Positions 24,346 to 35,805 are shown, counted from the stretch's first letter. The stretch: 64,000 bases of DNA from Erythrophleum ivorense (GCA_026724425.1 JAIUCV010000003.1:44665283-44729282), one strand, 5' to 3'. Numbers and translations are program-made. The notes: generated by a model from the sequence alone, not told the origin.

Positions 24346-25791
24346 TGTGACACCTTGACCTCTAGCTCATACCCAACGTGCTCTCTAGCCCATATGGCTT
24401 TTGCGGAACTCATAAGAGAGACACTTTCTCTACCTTATGCTTACTTTCTCTATGGCACTATGTGTGGGTAGAGCTCCACTTAGAAGTAACATGGACCGGT
24501 TGAGCTCTCTCTATGCTTCCTCATGCTCAATTACACTATTGAGACTTATTTCAATCCCCACTATATGCTTAGAACTCATGGAAAGCAAAAAGGGATTGGA
24601 GACATGCATTTTCGCTATGGGCAGATTTTGCTTCATTTCTGGGCTAACTTTGGAAATTCATAACTAAATGCAAAAAAATCGTATCTATATGATCTGGGTC
24701 ATTATAGAAATTTTGAGACGTCTAATTCATGCTAAAAATACTTAGAAGTCTTAATCTCTCACCTATTCTGCGTTTGACATCGAAATAGTTCACTGGTCAG
24801 AGGGGGCTTCTTTACTGTCACAGTTTACTGATATGGACTTTGAAAATGTCTAACTAATTCCACAAAAATCCAATGCTCATAAACTCTATCTCCATGGAAA
24901 GATGTGGATGTTATCTAGAGGAGAAAAATATCTCCAGATCAGTTCACCTAGCCAATTTCCCGGAAACCGATGAAACAGTACCTCGGGTCTGGTTGGGTGT
25001 CTGATTCTGGGCAGGAACTTCGAAATTGCATAACTTCCTCTCTAGACCTCTAAATGAGGTGCTTCCAGTTCCTACAAGTCACTGTGACCATCTAGTTTCT
25101 GTGTATAAAATTTCGTAGCCATTGGACTACGTTTGCCCCTCGGATGACATGATTTCAAAACTGACCAAATGAACAGTGATTTTCTGAAATCCGAATTTCT
25201 GATGTCAACTTTGAATGCTCATAGAAAATGCTATAGACCTCTATTTGACATGAACTCTAGCTTCTCAGAAAGCTCTAAACATAATCTAGCTACATGTCAA
25301 ATCTCATAGCTAAAAGAGGTCATATGGCTATTCCATGACATCATGTGGAAAAGGCCCTTTCTTGGCCAAAAGTGTGGCTAATGGGGTCCAATCTTAAGTT
25401 TTCTACTTCTATGACTCTTTGAGCACATGAGAAAGCATCTATAGGAGCTATCAATCATGCCTCAAGTGTCTAATAACTCAGATTGGGGAAACTCACTACC
25501 CCATGCCCACTTATGCACCCATATTTATTAGGCTATCATTGGTTCTTTCTCATTCAACCATGCTCTTTCATTCATCATAAATCTCATTCTCATACATTCA
25601 TCATTAATATATACATGGTTTTACAAAACTATGAGGAACTACATCATTTACATCTCATGTACAAGATCCATATACAAGAATTCTTTAAATTCTTCTTCAT
25701 CTCTATCCCTAGCCTCATGCTTGGTGGTGGTTGCTCCCATCCCTTATCTCACTTGGGCCACCTGGCATGGTTGGATGATGGAGAGGGAGGG

Positions 25792-25810
25792 TGAGATTCA
25801 TGGAATCTCA
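25792..25810 (-). other. Conserved LTR hairpin
   Basis: TGAGATTC-ATG-GAATCTCA is a perfect 8-bp inverted repeat with a 3-base loop. The equivalent sits at 33684-33702 in the other LTR of element A. GAGATTC-N3-GAATCTC also occurs at 38286-38302 and 58544-58560 in LTRs of other copies. Confidence 0.75.
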
Positions 25811-26853
25811 GTAGTTCAACTCTCATTCAAACATACATATATTGCATGCAACAAGTCTCATTATGCATGTATGGCATGTTAGCATATAAAACATGATGAA
25901 AAACATTTAAAACATGTGAAATGGCCATGGATAACATTCAAGAGCTCGCTGAGTACTTGGATCGGCCTCACCCCTTCCCTTATGGCTTTTGGATTTGCCT
26001 TCCCATACTTAAGAGGTACTTAGACTCACCCTTACTCTTTGGGAGTCTACCTCACTTTTGGGAGACATGGCTCAACCAACTTAGGGCTTCGGCTCATCCT
26101 CACATTGGCTATAGGGTTATTGGCTTTTTCATTCCCTCAAGCAAATCAAACAATCATTTAAAACATCATCTCAATCATACATATAATCATGCTAACACAC
26201 TTCTCATAGCTCATATCATTCATACACACAAGCAAGACAATGTAAACACACAATTATGCATGAGAGAAAGTGGAGAGAACTACCTCGCTAGCTATTCTCA
26301 ACTTGCTCTGTCAATTGTCTCTTCCCTTGTTGGATTTCACAACAACTTCTAGATGGGAGAGTTCCTCTTGAGCCTAACCACACAAAAGCATGGAATTAAT
26401 ACCTTATACTCAATTCTTAAGCTAGGGATCACTTCTAATCAGCTCTACTGAGCTTCTCACTCTAGGTCTTTTCCTCTCACTAGGGTCCATGAGCATCCCT
26501 CTCTTTTCTCAACTCTTAAGAAAGGGAAAAAGCAAGAAAGAGAAGACTATCTACTTCTAATCTCTCTCAAGAATGGTTTCCCACTCTCTCTCCTCTGAAC
26601 CAGACTCAAGACCTAACCATTTCTATCATCTGAACCGTGGGAAAGAGGGGAAAAGGGGAGGAGGGCAACATACTAAGAGGAAGCCATGAGAATTCATACC
26701 TTTCTTGTGCTTTCCTCTTCTCTTCAGCTTCTCTCTCTCTCCTCCGCCCTTTTCTCTCTCCTAAGACGAGTTTGAGTCGGTTAGAAGAAGAAAGAAGAGA
26801 TTTGGAAGCTTTTAAAAAGTCAAATTCTCTTTTTCTCGCTTTTCTGGACTGCT

Positions 26854-27142
26854 CTCGCTACAGCGAGTTAGTGCCCTCGCTACGGCGAGCTCGTGTCTGT
26901 TCCAGACTTCTGCCTTCGCTATGGCGCCGCTACGGCGAGATCGTGTCTATTCTCGACCTTCGCTATGGCGTCGCTATGGCGAGATCGTGTCTGTTCCAGA
27001 CCTCTGCCTTCGCTATAGCATCGCTACAGCGAGCAACTCCCTGGTCTCTATATGGAATGCCGCACTCGCTATAGCTAGGAACATACTCGCTACGGCGATG
27101 AGGCATTCTCGCTATGGCGATTCCATATCTCGCTATGGCGAG
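26854..27142. repeat. Palindrome cluster TCGCTAYRGCGA (3' LTR of element A)
   Basis: About ten copies or half-copies of a 12-14-bp palindrome (CTCGCTACAGCGAG, CTCGCTACGGCGAG, CTCGCTATGGCGAG and variants), spaced irregularly by roughly 15-50 bases, begin about 110 bases from the element-sense LTR start. The same cluster lies at 34745-35033 and, in a different LTR copy, at 53275-53509. Confidence 0.9.
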
Positions 27143-27253
27143 AAGACTTAGAAAATTCTCAGCTCTTCGAAAATTTTCCAGCTTTTCTTTTCCTTTCCTA
27201 TTTCTCATTTCTTTTTCATTTTCTTTTCTTTTCTTTTTTTCTGGGTTGTTACA

Positions 27254-27268
27254 TTCTACCCTCCTTAT
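27254..27268 (-). other. Element A polypurine tract
   Basis: The minus strand reads ATAAGGAGGGTAGAA directly before the 3' LTR. This is where plus-strand DNA synthesis would start. Element B has the comparable AAGGGGGTGGAAAA at 56423-56436. Confidence 0.85.
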
Positions 27269-27302
27269 AAAAATTTCGTCCTCGAAATTTAAACAACATA
27301 CC

Positions 27303-27488
27303 TCATGGGAAGAGTTCTGGATGTTTCTTCCTCATATCCTCCTCCAATTCCCATGTGGCTTCTTCGAGTGACAAACCCTTCCAAACCACTTTCACCAACG
27401 GTATCGTCTTATGCCGTAACTGTTTGAGTCTAGCATCTACGATCCGTTCTGGTGATACTATATAAGATAAATTCTCCTGTAACTGCAC
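27303..27488 (-). pseudogene. Element A chromodomain, C-terminus of integrase
   Basis: A 61-residue piece with the chromodomain pattern ERIVDARLKQLRHKTIPLVKVVWKG and ATWELEEDM. In chromoviruses this C-terminal domain of integrase is thought to guide insertion towards particular chromatin. It should continue directly from the integrase frame ending at 27500, but one base is missing near 27503: element B reads through the same place (PDPSHVIEYE) while here PDPSHS is followed by a stop. The frameshift would remove the chromodomain from the integrase. Confidence 0.9.
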
Positions 27489-27499
27489 ATTCTCATATT

Positions 27500-29305
27500 C
27501 TATGAATGTGAGGGGTCGGGCTGGTACTTTTTCAATTGGGAAACATGGAAAACATTATGAACTTGGCTTATATTTGGAGGAAGAGCTAGTCTGTATGCCA
27601 CAGGTCCTACTTTATCTAGAATCTGGAAAGGACCTATGTACTTGGGACTGAGCTTCTTACTTTTAATGGACCGACCTATTCCGGTGAATGGAGACACCTT
27701 GATAAAAACATGGTCTCCAACCTCAAACTCTAACGGCCACCTACGCTTATCTGCATAGCTTTTCTGTCTACTCTGGGCCGTCAAAAGTTTCCTTCTGATG
27801 GTTTCTATCTGTCTAGAGGTCTGATCCACCAATTCTGGGCCTATAAGGCTTCGCTCTCCTAGCTCAACCCAACACATTGGGGACCTACACTTCCTCCCAT
27901 ACAATGCCTCATACGGTGCCATCTGTATACTAGCATGATAACTATTATTGTAGGCAAACTCTGCTAGAGGCAAGTATGTATCCCAGTTCCCTTTCAATTC
28001 TAGTACACATGCCCTCAACATGTCTTCTAGGGTTTGGATGGTTCTTTCTATCTGTCCATCTATCTGAGGGTGGTAGGCTGTGCTGAATCTAAGTCTGGTA
28101 CCTAGAGCATCTTGTAATGATCTCCAGAAATTCGATGTGAATCTGGGATCTCTATCTGACACTATGCTCTTAGGCACACCATGCAGTCTAACTATCTCCC
28201 TGATGTACAGCTGGGCTAACTTATCTAGGGTATAAGTGGCTTTCATAGGTAAAAAGTGCGCTGACTTTGTTAACCTATCCACTATTACCCATATTGCATC
28301 ATAGCTCGATAATGTCCTGGGCAAACCCATGACAAAATCCATAGCTATACTATCCCATTTCCACTCTAGGATATCTAAAGGCTGAAGTAACCCTACTGGC
28401 TTCTGATGCTCTATTTTTACTCTTTGGCATACTAAACATCGGGAGACATAGTCTGCTATGTCTGCTTTCATCCCGGGCCACCAGAACATTCTTTTCAAAT
28501 CCTGGTACATCTTATTGCTACCCGGATGAATAGTGTACTTACTCTTATATGCCTCATCTAGTATCTTCTCTTTGATCTCAGTGTTCCTAGGCACATACAG
28601 CCTATCCCTGTACCTCACTATATCATCCTCAGACAGGTTGAACTCCTGAACATTTCCTTGGGTCATCTGTGTTCTAACTTTCTTTACATGATCATCTACT
28701 TGCTGAGCTTTTCTTATCTGATCTCTCAGGTCACTTTCTATTCGGGTTTCACTCATTAATAACTTTTCCAAACACACCCTGCAGGAGAGACTCATGTCTC
28801 TAAATCTCTCAATCAATTCCTGCTCTCGGATCATCATACAGGCCACATGTATGGATTTTCTACTTAGGGCATCAGCTACCACATTAGCCTTACCTGGATG
28901 GTATTTCAGTGTAAACTCATAATCTTTCAAGAATTCTAACCATCTTCTTTGCCTCATATTCAACTCTTTCTGCTCAAAAAGGTACTTAAAACTCTTGTGG
29001 TCGCTATACACTTCTATTGTTGCCCCATATAAGTAGTGTCTCCATATCTTTAGAGCGAATACCACTACGGCTAACTCTAGGTCGTGTGTGGGGTAGTTTT
29101 CCTCATGAGGTTTTAACTGTCTGGAAGCATAAGCTACCACTTGGCCTTTCTGCATGAGTACGCATCCTAACCCTTTCTTAGAGGCATTACTGTATACTAT
29201 AAAACTCTCTCTAGGGTCGGGAAGTACTAAAACTGGTGCCGTGGTCAACTTGTGCTTCAACTCTTGAAAAACTCTCACATTTCTCATTCCACACAAACGA
29301 CACAC
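27500..29305 (-). pseudogene. Element A RNase H and integrase (one long frame)
   Basis: A 601-codon open frame. RNase H comes first (about residues 20-150: VLVLPDPRESFIVYSNASKKGLGCVL, then THDLELAVVVFALKIWRHYLYG and HPGKANVVADALSRK). The residue normally Asp in YSDAS is Asn here (codon 29186-29188), which removes the first catalytic acid. The integrase follows: zinc-binding HHCC (TIHPGSNKMYQDL ... CLVCQ), then the DDE core with Asp in DSIAMDF, Asp in IVSDRDPRF and Glu in GQIERTIQ, and the C-terminal region ending HNVFHVSQLKKY. The upstream junction with RT is frameshifted (one extra T in a T run near 29275), and the downstream junction loses the chromodomain. Both enzyme domains are otherwise well kept. 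Confidence 0.93.
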
Positions 29306-30020
29306 TCTTTCTAGTAAGCCGGGTCAATGGCATTGCTATTTGAGAAAAGCCCTGAATGAACCTTCTATAATACCCTGCTAAACCTAGAAAGCTCCTGATC
29401 TCTGTCACTGTCCTAGGTCTCTCCCACTGCAATACTGCCTCTACTTTATGGGGATCTACTGCGACCCCTGCCTGGGAGATCACATGACCCAGAAACTGAA
29501 CTTCAGTGAGCCAGAAATCACATTTACTAAGTTTAGCGTATAACTGTCTTTCTCTTAGGGTCTCCAAGACTAATCTCAAATGCTGCTCATGTTCCTCTCC
29601 ACTTTTCGAGTAGATGAGGATGTCATCTATGAAGACTACTACAAACCTGTCTAGATATGGCCTGAAGATTCTATTCATGTAATCCATGAAAACTGCAGGT
29701 GCATTCGTTAACCCAAAGGGCATAACCAGGAATTCATAATGCCCGTATCTGGTTCTAAAAGCTGTCTTGGGCATATCATTCGCCTTTACTCTAAGCTGGT
29801 GATATCCCGACCTGAGGTCTATCTTAGAGAACACTGACGCTCCTGCTAACTGATCTAAGAGGTCATCTATGCGAGGGAGAGGGTACTTGTTCTTAATAGT
29901 AATCTTATTGAGTTCCCTGTAGTCTATACATAATCTAAGGCTCCCGTCTTTCTTCTTTACAAATAGAACTGGGGCTCCCCATGGTGAGACACTAGGTCTG
30001 ATGAACCCTTTTCTAAGAGT
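29211..30020 (-). pseudogene. Element A reverse transcriptase
   Basis: The frame is open from just after the 30010 frameshift to 29211. It contains the RT signature blocks: VKKKDGSLRLCIDYRELN, PLPRIDDLLDQL, SKIDLRSGYHQLRV, FLVMPFGLTNAPAVF and FVVVFIDDILIYS, whose Asp pair is the catalytic centre (29622-29627). FLGLAGYYRRFIQGF marks the connection region. RT copies element RNA to DNA. The frame is separated from gag-protease upstream by a lost base in a G/T run near 30010, and from RNase H downstream by an added T near 29275. Family members encode this as one uninterrupted polyprotein. Confidence 0.93.
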
Positions 30021-31942
30021 TCCTCTATCTGCTTCTTAAGCTCTGCTAACTCTGTGGGGGCCATTCTATAAGGGGCCTTAGACACTGGACTTGCCCCAGG
30101 TACGGTTTCTATGGGAAACTCGACCTCTCTCTCTGGGGGCAATCCACTCATCTCTTTAGGGAATACTTCTGGGAATTCCCTTACTACTGGGATCTCGTCT
30201 ATACCCTCTTCTACCTCAGCCTGGACTGAAAAGAAGACCATATATCCCTGACAACCATGTCCTAGAGCTCTCTCTGCTTGGAAAGTGGTCATGACAGACA
30301 GCTCAGCCCTAGTACTAGGCACAGTCCCACATGCAGGTAAAGTAACACACTTGTGGCTATAATCTAGTGTGGCATTATTTACTGACATCCAGTTCATGCC
30401 TATTATCACATCGATGTCTATGAGGGGTATGCATATCAAATCAAGGGTGGTCAGGCAATGATTAAACTGGATCACACAATTCAAGCAAGCATGTGAAGTG
30501 ATGGCTCGGTTTCCAGTGGGGGTAGATACATGCAACTCATATGGCAATGTATGCATACTCAGACCCGACCTCTTAACACAGTCATATGATATGAAAGAAT
30601 GGCTAGCGCCCGAATCAAATAAGGCAGTTACTGAAAAATCATTTATCTTAATAGTACCTTGAATCAGACTCGGGGATTGACTAGCCTCTTGCTGTGATAG
30701 GGCAAAAACTCTACCCTGGGTCTGCGGTCTGGGAGGTGGAGCCATCTCTCTCTGCTGTGTGATCGGTACTGGGGCCTGTGGGGGAGCTTGCATGCAGTCT
30801 CTGGCTATGTGCCCCGGCCTGCCACATCGATAGCATACGTTCTGCCCCGCATAACACGGCCTGGTACCGTGATTCCTGCCACACTGGGGACATATGATAG
30901 GTGGAGCGCTGCCTCTACTAGACTGAGTCTTCTTCTTCTTCCCTCTTTGGTTCCACTGACTCTTTCCACCTCTACGGCTTGTCACTGTCGGCTGGGAACC
31001 ATCTCTAGATCTCTTAGGCTCAGGGAGGGGAAGTAATGGTCTGGCGCTGGAGGTAGGTTGCATCATCCTGAGATTCGTCTCTGTTACTTTGCATACTTCT
31101 ACTAGGGTATGGAAGTGCCTGATTCTCTGGGGCACTACCCTGTCTCTGATCTCAGGGAGCAAACCCTTCTCTAGCCTATCTGCCCTCCATTTCTCATCAT
31201 CATGTCTCTGGAGGTATGAGGAATATCTAGAGAGCTCGATAAACTTCGCTACATATTGGTCCACTGACATCCCCGGTATCTGTCTCAGCAGAATGAACTC
31301 TGACTCCTTCTCATCTCTTATGGAGTCGGGGAAATACTTCTCGTGGAATGCCTCGAGGAATGCCTCCCACGTGATCGGGACGTTTCTCGCTCTCAGTATC
31401 GGCTCAGTGCCCTTCCACCAATATATTGCTTCTTTTCTTAACTGAAAGGCAGCCATCTTGGCTCTCTGCTCAGATGTACACTCCATAACCTCGAAGATCT
31501 GCTCTAGTTCAATGATCCAGGCCTCGGCTCTGTCTGCACTCATCTCACCATCAAAGGTGGGAGGCCCGAACTTTCTGAACTGGGTAACTACTTTTCTGAT
31601 CGAGGGCTGCTGCTCAGCAGGAGGCATCTGAGCTGGTGGAACTGGGGCTACAGCCTGCATGTGTGGCTGTGCATTTGTAGGAGTCGCCCCTGAATGCTCA
31701 GGACGATCAGAGTGTGGAACTGGCTGAGGAGGGGGAGGTGTAGGACCTTGGCTATCTCTCTCAGCAAGTCGTTCTTGTAGCTGCATGATAACAGCTTGCT
31801 ACTGATCCAGGCGAGCCACTATACTCTGTAAGGCTCCAGCAACTGGATCGCTAGGCCCGGCCTCATCTGCCTGAGCCGCTCTGGAAGGCCTACCTCTTCC
31901 TCTACCTCTACCTCTGCCTCTGCTTTGGCGAGTGTCTACCAT
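29957..31942 (-). pseudogene. Element A gag and aspartic protease
   Basis: The start is taken at MVDTRQSRGRGRG (31942), a basic Arg/Gly-rich N-terminus; an upstream in-frame Met at 31987 is less typical. A TAG at 31799-31801, likely from CAG, breaks the frame after 47 codons; the same frame reopens at once. Then come the gag core (FRKFGPPTFDGEMSADRAEAW ... FHEKYFPDSIRDEKE ... GMSVDQYVAKFIELSRY), a basic linker, a CCHC zinc knuckle CYRCGRPGHIARDC (30794-30835) and a protease with ALFDSGASHSFIS (active Asp-Ser-Gly, 30602-30616). It ends in the RT leader EFPIETVPGASPVSKAPYRMAP before frame is lost near 30010. Gag packages the RNA and protease cuts the polyprotein. Confidence 0.93.
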
Positions 31943-32220
31943 CTTTCTGAAACATATAACATGGTTTAGCATACATAAAAGGGACACGTGCCACTTTCAT
32001 ACACTCAATCATCCATAGCAAAACTCATAAACATCTTGGCAACTCACAAACATATGCTACAATCCACAATGAAAGCCTGAACCTTACTGCTCTCATACTA
32101 CATCTTACCATCAAAGGTCTTGTCCTCTCTTCCTAGTTCGAGGGCTTGCTCTGCTTACCCGGCCTTCCTAGGGAAAGGCGCCTCTGATGTTCTAATTTAT
32201 CATGAGAGCCTGAAACTTTT
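31943..32220 (-). other. Element A untranslated leader
   Basis: About 280 bases between the primer site and the gag start, with no coding signal. Part of it (GAGAGCCTGAAACTT near the primer site) recurs next to LTR N at 11376. Confidence 0.7.
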
Positions 32221-32235
32221 GCTCTGATACCACCA
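32221..32235 (-). other. Primer-binding site, tRNA-iMet type
   Basis: The minus strand reads TGGTGGTATCAGAGC. TGGTATCAGAGC is complementary to the 3' end of plant initiator Met tRNA. It lies 2 bases from the 5' LTR edge, the normal position for priming minus-strand DNA. Confidence 0.95.
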
Positions 32236-32237
32236 AA

Positions 32238-35144
32238 TGTGACACCTTGACCTCTAGCTCATACCCAACGTGCTCTCTAGCCCATATGGCTTTTGCGGAA
32301 CTCATAAGAGAGACACTTTCTCTACCTTATGCTTACTTTCTCTATGGCACTATGTGTGGGTAGAGCTCCACTTAGAAGTAACATGGACTGGTTGAGCTCT
32401 CTCTATGCTTCCTCATGCTCAATTACACTATTGAGACTTATTTCAATCCCCACTATATGCTTAGAACTCATGGAAAGCAAAAAGGGATTGGAGACATGCA
32501 TTTTCGCTATGGGCAGATTTTGCTTCATTTCTGGGCTAACTTTGGAAATTCATAACTAAATGCAGAAAAATCGTATCTACATGATCTGGGTCATTCTAGA
32601 AATTTTGAGACGTCTACTTCATGCTAAAAATACTTAGAAGTCTCAATCTCTCACCTATTCTGCGTTTGACATCGAAATAGTTCACTGGTCAGAGGGGGCT
32701 TCTTTACTGTCACAGTTTACTGATATGGACTTTGAAAATATCTAACTAATTCCACAAAAATACAATGCTCATAAACTCTATCTCCATGGAAAGATGTGGA
32801 TGTTAGCTAGAGGAGAAAAATATCTCCAGATCAGTTCACCTAGCCAATTTCCCGGAAACCGATGAAACAGTACCTCGGGTCTGGTTGGGTGTCTGATTCT
32901 GGGCAGGAACTTCGAAATTGCATAACTTCCTCTCTAGACCTCTAAATGAGGTGCTTCCAGTTCCTACAAGTCACTGTGACCATCTAGTTTCTGTGTATAA
33001 AATTTCGTAGCCATTGGACTACGTTTGCCCCTCGGATGACATGATTTCAAAACTGACCAAATGAACAGTGATTTTCTGAAATCCGAATTTCTGATGTCAA
33101 CTTTGAATGCTCATAGAAAATGCTATAGACCTCTATTTGACATGAACTCTAGCTTCTCAGAAAGCTCTAAACATAATCTAGCTACATGTCAAATCTCATA
33201 GCTAAAAGAGGTCATATGGCTATTCCATGACATCATGTGGAAAAGGCCCTTTCTTGGCCAAAAGTGTGGCTAATGGGGTCCAATCTTAAGTTTTCTACTT
33301 CTATGACTCTTTGAGCACATGAGAAAGCATCTATAGGAGCTATCAATCATGCCTCAAGTGTCTAATAACTCAGATTGGGGAAACTCACTACCCCATGCCC
33401 ACTTATGCACCCATATTTATTAGGCTATCATTGGTTCTTTCTCATTCAACCATGCTCTTTCATTCATCATAAATCTCATTCTCATACATTCATCATTAAT
33501 ATATACATGGTTTTACAAAACTATGAGGAACTACATCATTTACATCTCATGTACAAGATCCATATACAAGAATTCTTTAAATTCTTCTTCATCTCTATCC
33601 CTAGCCTCATGCTTGGTGGTGGTTGCTCCCATCCCTTATCTCACTTGGGCCACCTGGCATGGTTGGATGATGGAGAGGGAGGGTGAGATTCATGGAATCT
33701 CAGTAGTTCAACTCTCATTCAAACATACATATATTGCATGCAACAAGTCTCATTATGCATGTATGGCATGTTAGCATATAAAACATGATGAAAAACATTT
33801 AAAACATGTGAAATGGCCATGGATAACATTCAAGAGCTCGCTGAGTACTTGGATCGGCCTCACCCCTTCCCTTATGGCTTTTGGATTTGCCTTCCCATAC
33901 TTAAGAGGTACTTAGACTCACCCTTACTCTTTGGGAGTCTACCTCACTTTTGGGAGACATGGCTCAACCAACTTAGGGCTTCGGCTCATCCTCACCTTGG
34001 CTATAGGGTTATTGGCTTTTTCATTCCCTCAAGCAAACCAAACAATCATTTAAAACATCATCTCAATCATACATATAATCATGCTAACACACTTCTCATA
34101 GCTCATATCATTCATACACACAAGCAAGACAATGTAAACACACAATTATGCATGAGAGAAAGTGGAGAGAACTACCTCGCTAGCTATTCTCAACTTGCTC
34201 TGTCAATTGTCTCCTCCCTTGTTGGATTTCACAACAACTTCTAGATGGGAGAGTTCCTCTTGAGCCTAACCACACAAAAGCATAGAATTAATACCTTATA
34301 CTCAATTCTTAAGCTAGGGATCACTTCTAATCAGCTCTACTGAGCTTCTCACTCTAGGTCTTTTCCTCTCACTAGGGTCCATGAGCATCCCTCTCTTTTC
34401 TCAACTCTTAAGAAAGGGAAAAAGCAAGAAAGAGAAGACTATCTACTTCTAATCTCTCTCAAGAATGGTTTCCCACTCTCTCTCCTCTGAACCAGACTCA
34501 AGACCTAACCATTTCTATCATCTGAACCGTGGGAAAGAGGGGAAAAGGGGAGGAGGGCAACATACTAAGAGGAAGCCATGAGAATTCATACCTTTCTTGT
34601 GCTTTCCTCTTCTCTTCAGCTTCTCTCTCTCTCCTCCGCCCTTTTCTCTCTCCTAAGACGAGTTTGAGTCGGTTAGAAGAAGAAAGAAGAGATTTGGAAG
34701 CTTTTAAAAAGTCAAATTCTCTTTTTCTCGCTTTTCTGGACCGCTCTGCTACAGCAAGTTAGTGCCCTCGCTATGGCGAGCTCGTATCTGTTCCAGACTT
34801 CTGCCTTCGCTATGGCACCGCTACGGCGAGATCGTGTCTATTCTCGACCTTCGCTATGGCGTCGCTATGGCGAGATCGTGTCTGTTCCAGACCTCTGCCT
34901 TCGCTATAGCATCGCTACAGCGAGCAACTCCCTAGTCTCTATATGGAATGTCGCACTCGCTATAGCTAGGAACATACTCGCTACGGCGATGAGGCATTCT
35001 CGCTATGGCGATTCCATATCTCGCTATGGCGAGAAGACTTAGAAAATTCTTAGCTCTTCGAAAATTTTCCAGCTTCTCTTTTCCTTTCCTATTTCTCATT
35101 TCTTTTCCATTTTCTTTTCTTTTCTTTTTTTTTGGGTTGTTACA
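32238..35144 (-). repeat. Element A 5' LTR
   Basis: 2907 bases, co-linear with 24346-27253. I saw about 25 substitutions plus one single-base indel; these cluster in the first 500 bases and in the palindrome region, and the middle is almost identical. It carries the promoter for the element RNA, though I cannot place the start site with confidence. The palindrome cluster (34745-35033) lies near its element-sense start; its outermost unit has decayed compared with the other LTR. Confidence 0.95.
34745..35033. repeat. Palindrome cluster TCGCTAYRGCGA (5' LTR of element A)
   Basis: The counterpart of 26854-27142. The first unit here has lost symmetry (CTCTGCTACAGCAAG), and another reads CTATGGCGAG where the sister LTR has CTACGGCGAG. 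In element sense this lies within the first 400 bases of the 5' LTR, where an upstream promoter region would be. Confidence 0.9.
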
Positions 35145-35149
35145 TCACA

Positions 35150-35805
35150 AGTGTGCCTCAGAGAATCATCAAGATTAGCAATATCCTAAGAATTAGTCAA
35201 CATGCTATCTCTAAACTCAATACTAGCATATCAATTAAACTCACACTAAGAACAAAATGATCATTACATGGGTGTTTCATGGCATCAAAGATATTAAAAT
35301 GTATTACATTGCCAGCAAAAGAGTACCTTTATGCACATTTATAATTGCTTTGCAGTTTTAAGAAAGGTCTACCTAAGATGAGTAGGGCATGACCACGAGA
35401 CTAATATCTATCATCTTCTATGTTAAGGACATAAAAATTAGCTAGAAATATCAAATCATGTACCTTAACTAAGACATCTTCTAACACTCTTGAAGGATAA
35501 GCAATGCTTCTATTTGTGAGCTGTAAAACCATTCTAGTAGGTTTCAATTCTCCCACCTACAGAGTTGAATACATTGATTTAGGCATAACATTAATTAAAG
35601 CATTAAAAAACTTAAATTTTCCAATTATGTATGAAATTGTAAAAGTTTCTGGATCTTGACATTTAGTGGGCATTGTTGGCTGTATAAGCGCTGAAACATT
35701 CTTGCCAAAATTGACTTTCTCATTCCCTTTTAGCTGCCTCATGTTAGTATATATTTCTTTAAGAAATTCAGCATACTTAGGGATGGTCTTAATTGTTTCT
35801 AACAA
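35150..35805 (-). pseudogene. Athila-1 protease and end of gag (broken)
   Basis: The open piece 35557-35805 reads IPKYAEFLKEIYTNMRQLKGNEKVNFGKNVSALIQ, then PTKCQDPETFTISYIIGKFKFFNALINVMPKSMYSTL. This is the Athila gag/protease junction and the start of the aspartic protease; the usual active DLGAS just before INVMP is lost in this copy. Downstream, GELKPTRMVLQLTNRSIAYPSRVLEDVLV and LILGRPFLKTAKAIINVHKGTL can be read through stops to 35150, where element A begins. A polyprotein-cutting protease could not work from this copy. Confidence 0.88.

Larger units (their letters stand above)
24346..27253 (-). repeat. Element A 3' LTR
   Basis: On the plus strand it starts TGTGACACC and ends GTTGTTACA, 2908 bases, matching 32238-35144 almost throughout. 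On the minus strand, in order: an AAAAG-rich start, the palindrome cluster (27142 to 26854), a mid-LTR region, the GAGATTC hairpin at 25792-25810 and the 36-bp repeats (about 26130-25950; the repeats precede the hairpin in element orientation). The chance frames inside it (25483-27371) are not genes. Confidence 0.95.
24346..35144 (-). mobile_element. Element A: complete Tekay/Del-like chromovirus (Ty3/gypsy)
   Basis: A full-length element of 10.8 kb. It has two LTRs (24346-27253 and 32238-35144), perfect TCACA duplications (24341-24345 and 35145-35149), an iMet primer site (32221-32235), a polypurine tract (27254-27268), and gag, protease, RT, RNase H, integrase and chromodomain in that order on the minus strand. 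By eye I count about 25 differences between the LTRs over 2.9 kb, under 1%, so this is a recent insertion. It landed in Athila-1 between protease and RT. Coding lesions are one stop in gag and three single-base frameshifts in pol. The chromodomain and gag type point to the Tekay/Del clade; that clade label is by recognition, not alignment. Confidence 0.95.

Noticed and set aside
26854..27142. Palindrome cluster as a CRISPR-like array
   Set aside because: Spacing and unit sequence are irregular, units are short palindromes, and the context is a plant LTR.
25483..27371. Several open frames of 76-145 codons, duplicated at 33375-35042
   Set aside because: They lie inside the two LTRs of element A, exist in both copies simply because the LTRs are duplicated, and have no recognisable domain or codon conservation.
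29211..30020. Frameshifts in element A as programmed ribosomal frameshifting
   Set aside because: They fall inside conserved RT and at the RT/RNase H joint, where relatives have a single open frame; no slippery heptamer with a following structure is apparent.
30788..31445. Plus-strand frames opposite element A gag
   Set aside because: These are antisense shadows of a strongly supported gag frame.
31799..31801. Gag TAG followed by CAA as a programmed readthrough site
   Set aside because: It lies only 47 codons into gag, not at a gag-pol boundary, and the following bases (CAAGCT) do not complete the CARYYA readthrough context. A CAG-to-TAG mutation is simpler.
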